From assembly GCA_036003885.1 (NCBI GenBank), contig DASYSA010000629.1, positions 1 through 8,947 on the forward strand: DNA of 8,947 nt. Reading direction: 5' to 3'. The stretch comes from DASYSA01 sp036003885. GTDB lineage: Bacteria; Acidobacteriota; Blastocatellia; UBA7656. Below are positions 6,267-8,947 of this stretch, piece by piece; the stretch's first letter is position 1; each line of letters opens with the position of its first letter. The translations under genes were made by a program, and so were the position numbers. The notes under the pieces are model-generated. The model was not told where the DNA came from, did no database searches, and saw only the letters and a program-made list of their open reading frames with translations.

Positions 6267-7214
6267 TTATCTCTTGCCTCGTTTCAACGCCATATCGAAC
6301 AGGACCGCAATGATGATAACCGAGCCAATCACAATCTGCTGGGCGAACGAGCTGATGCCCAGCAGGTTCAGTCCATTCCTCAGCACACCCATGATCAGCG
6401 CTCCGATCAAGGTACCGAACACATTGCCCTCACCTCCCATCAGACTCGTTCCGCCGATTACCGTCGCCGCGATGGCATCCAGCTCATACATGATCCCTGC
6501 GATTGGCTGCGCCGAGTTCAACCGCGCCGTCAGAATAATTGCCGCCAGCCCGCTCAACATCCCGCAGAGCCCATACACCGCGGTCTTATAGGTCTTCACG
6601 CTGACTCCGGAGAGCAGCGTAGCTTCTTCATTGCCTCCGATCGCGTAGGCATACCGGCCGAGCCTGGTTCGGGTGAGAACCATGTGGGCCGCTATGTAGA
6701 CCGCCACCATAACGATCACCGGAAAGGGAATGCCGAGGACCTCCCCGGTGGCAATGCTGCGAAAGGACTCAGAAAAGCCCGACACAGGCCTCCCTTCGGT
6801 GAACATCAAAGCGGCCCCTCGAGCAACACTCATCATTCCAAGCGTCGCAATAAACGGAGGAAGACGTCCGCCGGTTATCAACAGGCCATTCACCAACCCG
6901 CAAACCAGCCCGGCGCCAAGACCCGCCGCGAGCCCCAAAACCAGCGGAGCGCCGGCCTGAAGCGCGCTCGCCATGACGATTCCCGAAAAAGCCAGCACCG
7001 ATCCGACCGATAGATCGATGCCTGCGGTAATGATGACAAAGGTCATTCCGACGGCTATGATCGCGACAATGGCCGTCTGTTCGGCGACGTTCAGGAGATT
7101 CGAGACCGTGAGGAAGTAAGGGGTCAAAGCCCAGAGGATGCCAGACAGCAGCAAGAGACCGAAAAGCGTCCCGAACTGCCGACCGTGATGTAAAACGTAC
7201 TCTTTCAGTCTCAT
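6267..7214 (-). CDS. CUT2-family sugar ABC transporter permease
   Basis: This is the channel subunit of the minus-strand importer. I chose the start at 7214 (315 residues, MRLKEYVLHH) rather than the upstream in-frame ATG at 7283, which would add 23 basic residues overlapping the ATPase gene. With the chosen start, the ATPase stop and permease ATG are separated by one base, as expected for translational coupling. The protein has about eight to ten hydrophobic segments, the AGIDLSVGS hallmark at 64-72, and GGTSLMGGEGN at 254-264. It is clearly homologous to the permease at 1677-2675 but diverged, so the two transporters are separate systems rather than a recent duplication. The substrate should match that of the binding protein encoded just downstream. 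Confidence 0.94.
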   Translation of the reverse strand: MRLKEYVLHHGRQFGTLFGLLLLSGILWALTPYFLTVSNLLNVAEQTAIVAIIAVGMTFVIITAGIDLSVGSVLAFSGIVMASALQAGAPLVLGLAAGLGAGLVCGLVNGLLITGGRLPPFIATLGMMSVARGAALMFTEGRPVSGFSESFRSIATGEVLGIPFPVIVMVAVYIAAHMVLTRTRLGRYAYAIGGNEEATLLSGVSVKTYKTAVYGLCGMLSGLAAIILTARLNSAQPIAGIMYELDAIAATVIGGTSLMGGEGNVFGTLIGALIMGVLRNGLNLLGISSFAQQIVIGSVIIIAVLFDMALKRGKR

Positions 7215-7215
7215 T

Positions 7216-8706
7216 CTACTGACCCAGTGCAGTGTGCAGGATACTCTCCTGCGTTGCTTCCTCTGCCGCAAACTCGGCGGCAATGCGGCCGCGATGCATG
7301 ACCAGAATGCGATCGCTCATTCCCAGGACCTCAGGCAACTCTGATGAGATCATGATTATCGCCACGCCGGACGCCGTAAGCTCATTCATGAGTTGATAGA
7401 TTTCGGCCTTGGAGCCGACGTCGATGCCGCGCGTCGGCTCATCGAAGATAAAGACCTCAGCCTCGCAGCAGAGCCACTTGCTGAGCACGACCTTCTGCTG
7501 CGTGCCGCCGCTCAAGAAGAGCACTCTCTGGTCGATGCTTGCGGTCTTGATGCGCAGGTCGCTGACGTAATGATTGGCCGCGCGGGTCTCCTCGCTTGCG
7601 CTCACGAATCCGTACCGGGAAAATCTGTCGACGCTTGGCAGGCAGATGTTCTCCTTAGTTGATAGCAATGGAACCAGCCCCTGGGTCTTGCGATCCTCCG
7701 TCAGGAACCCGATGCCAAGATTGATCGCATCGCGCGGGCAGTCGATCTCTTGCAGCTCACCTTTGATGTAGATGCGTCCCGAATCAATCTTATCGACGCC
7801 GAAGATGGCCCGAGCCAGTTCGGTCCGTCCCGATCCCAGCAGGCCGGCGATGCCGAGCACTTCGCCGCGCCGCAGAGAGAAGCTGATATCGTGCAACACA
7901 CCATGGCGATTCAACCCTTCGACCCTCAAGGCCTCTTCGCCCCGCTCCGCCGGAACTTTTGGAAACTGATTGGTGAGCTCGCGATTCACCATCAGGCGGA
8001 TCAGGTCGGGTCTGCTTATGTCCCGGATGTTGTGAGTCCCGACACGCTTCCCATCGCGGAGGACGGTTACGCGATCGCCGATTTCGAACAGCTCTTCCAG
8101 ACGGTGAGAAATATAGACGATCGAGACGCCGGCTGCTCGCAGCGTGCGCATGCGAGCAAACAACTCGGCGATCTCCCGTTCGGTCAGCGCCGACGTGGGT
8201 TCGTCCATAATCAGAATTGCGGCATCGAGCGAGATTGCTTTGGCGATCTCGACCATCTGTTGTTGGGCGATGCCCAACTGTGCGACTCGAGTGCGCGGGT
8301 CGAGATCAACGCCCAGGCCTTTCAGGATGCCGCCAGCGGCTTCATGGATAGCACGTCGATCGATGAACCCCACAGCGTTGGTGGGCTCGCGTCCCAGAAA
8401 GATGTTCTCCGCCGCGGAGAGATGAGGAATGAGGTTGAGTTCCTGGTAGATTGTGCTGATGCCAAGCTGGCGAGCGTGCCTGGGACTCTTGATTTCGATT
8501 TCGCGGCCCTCGATCAGTATTCGTCCGGCGCTCTTCTGATACGCGCCGCTGAGAATCTTCATCAGTGTAGACTTACCCGCACCATTCTCGCCGAGCAGGA
8601 CGTGGACCTCGCCCCTGCGGAGATCGAAGCTCACATCGTCCAGGGCGACCACTCCAGGGAAGGCCTTTCGTATATTGAGCATTTCCAGTACGGAATCGTT
8701 TTCCAT
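7216..8706 (-). CDS. CUT2-family sugar ABC transporter, double-NBD ATPase
   Basis: This is the ATP-hydrolysing subunit of the minus-strand importer and first gene of its operon. It has 496 residues, normal for RbsA/MglA-like proteins. Domain 1 has Walker A GENGAGKST (39-47), the loop YQEL (87-90), signature-like LGIAQQQ (144-150), Walker B MDEPTS (167-172) and H-loop His201. Domain 2 has GLLGSGRTE (288-296), the family's degenerate Walker A, an LSGGTQQK signature (398-405, Thr for the usual Asn), FDEPTRG (421-427) and SSELPE (454-459). The start at 8706 places VLEMLNIRKAFPGV in register with the family N-terminus. An internal ATG at 8682 (residue 9) is an alternative, and neither has a strong ribosome site. 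A long open frame on the opposite strand over this gene is a coding shadow. Confidence 0.95.
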   Translation of the reverse strand: MENDSVLEMLNIRKAFPGVVALDDVSFDLRRGEVHVLLGENGAGKSTLMKILSGAYQKSAGRILIEGREIEIKSPRHARQLGISTIYQELNLIPHLSAAENIFLGREPTNAVGFIDRRAIHEAAGGILKGLGVDLDPRTRVAQLGIAQQQMVEIAKAISLDAAILIMDEPTSALTEREIAELFARMRTLRAAGVSIVYISHRLEELFEIGDRVTVLRDGKRVGTHNIRDISRPDLIRLMVNRELTNQFPKVPAERGEEALRVEGLNRHGVLHDISFSLRRGEVLGIAGLLGSGRTELARAIFGVDKIDSGRIYIKGELQEIDCPRDAINLGIGFLTEDRKTQGLVPLLSTKENICLPSVDRFSRYGFVSASEETRAANHYVSDLRIKTASIDQRVLFLSGGTQQKVVLSKWLCCEAEVFIFDEPTRGIDVGSKAEIYQLMNELTASGVAIIMISSELPEVLGMSDRILVMHRGRIAAEFAAEEATQESILHTALGQ

Positions 8707-8802
8707 TGTGCGATTGATGAGTGGTTCGCGCGCGCGACACTGCTTGAGATTCCGGGATACAGAAAAAGGCTGCTTTGGACCGGGCTCAGTGTCAGGCCGT
8801 AA

Positions 8803-8830
8803 CTTCTAACGGGCGTGTGGTGGTTGTCAA
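8803..8830 (-). promoter_or_regulatory. Candidate sigma-70 promoter for the minus-strand transporter operon
   Basis: Read on the minus strand, a perfect TTGACA (8830-8825) is followed after 16 bases by TAGAAG (8808-8803), a four-of-six match to TATAAT. This would give a leader of roughly 90 nt before the ATPase start at 8706. It lies just inside the heptamer array at 8844-8938, in the expected place for the operon promoter. A second copy of the same hexamer lies 12 bases away, as TTGTCA on the plus strand at 8836-8841, and may be chance. The evidence is motif match and position only, and sigma-70 consensus is less reliable outside Proteobacteria. Confidence 0.4.
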
Positions 8831-8843
8831 GGAGATTGTCATG

Positions 8844-8938
8844 GTCCGTTGTCCGTTGTCCGTTGTCCGTTGTTCCGGCTCACGGTCATTTAGCCCCTTG
8901 GAGCGGACAACGGACCACGGACAACGGACAACGGACCA
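8844..8938. repeat. Heptamer array F, inverted pair (GTCCGTT / CGGACAA)
   Basis: The left arm is four perfect GTCCGTT units (8844-8871). The right arm (8904-8938) is CGGACAA, CGGACCA, CGGACAA, CGGACAA, CGGACCA. Including flanking bases, 8842-8873 pairs with 8907-8938 at 31 of 32 positions, with a 33-nt loop. This is the longest and most GC-rich stem in the window. It lies upstream of the minus-strand promoter candidate, so it is not expected to be in that operon's mRNA. It may serve as the end of a gene beyond 8947 or as an insulator. The rest of 8707-8947 holds only the promoter candidate; I see no gene in it. Confidence 0.92.
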
Positions 8939-8947
8939 CTCTTGTTA

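Noticed and set aside
6195..7013. A 272-codon plus-strand frame over the minus-strand permease gene
   Set aside because: The translation is a low-complexity polar sequence rich in His, Arg, Gln and Asn, opposite a clear membrane permease. It is a coding shadow.
7215..7283. A longer permease start at 7283 adding 23 residues
   Set aside because: The extension is strongly basic, overlaps the end of the ATPase gene and is unlike permease N-termini. The ATG at 7214, one base from the ATPase stop, is the natural coupled start.
7750..8802. A 350-codon open frame on the plus strand opposite the second ATPase gene
   Set aside because: It lies antisense to a fully supported ABC ATPase with all motifs. 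Its translation shows no recognisable domain, and it is the kind of shadow frame that GC-rich codon usage produces.
8844..8938. Insertion-sequence end or terminal inverted repeat of a transposon
   Set aside because: The arms are tandem heptamers separated by only 33 nt, with no transposase in the window and no target-site duplication that I could recognise.

Overview
The window holds two carbohydrate-uptake gene sets that converge on each other. It contains seven complete protein genes, the possible 3' end of an eighth, and intergenic gaps largely filled by 7-bp tandem repeats. No RNA genes, transposase, integrase, CRISPR array or phage genes were seen. By eye the sequence is GC-rich, coding-dense and bacterial. 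A secreted fucosidase, CUT2-type sugar ABC transporters, an inositol dehydrogenase and heptamer-repeat spacers suggest a heterotrophic glycan user. My guess is an Acidobacteriota-like soil bacterium, but this rests on general impression and no marker gene is present.

Plus strand, 166-4113: a CUT2 sugar ABC transporter ATPase (166-1659), its permease (1677-2675) and a secreted GH29 alpha-L-fucosidase (2788-4113). No substrate-binding protein gene for this transporter lies in the window. It may be the gene whose last codons could end at position 41.

Minus strand, 8706 down to 4191: a second CUT2 transporter in the order ATPase (8706-7216), permease (7214-6267) and periplasmic lipoprotein binding protein (6240-5308), followed by a myo-inositol 2-dehydrogenase-like enzyme (5198-4191). 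The tight spacing indicates one operon. A plausible sigma-70 promoter lies at 8830-8803. The simplest reading is uptake of a cyclitol or sugar followed by its first oxidation.

The most unusual content is between the genes. Five intergenic spaces (45-158, 1663-1690, 4118-4190, 5201-5303, 8844-8938) carry tandem arrays with a strict 7-bp period. There are four main unit sequences, which when rotated all begin with AA and look related. Four of the five arrays are paired with an inverted copy across a 26-44 nt spacer, giving potential stems of 20-32 bp. The fifth, between the ATPase and permease genes of the plus operon, has one arm only. The arrays come within a few bases of stop codons, supply the start codon of one gene and contain the Shine-Dalgarno sequence of another. 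They may act as mRNA-stabilising or terminating hairpins, similar in role to REP elements, and their constant period with changing sequence is the best candidate here for something undescribed.
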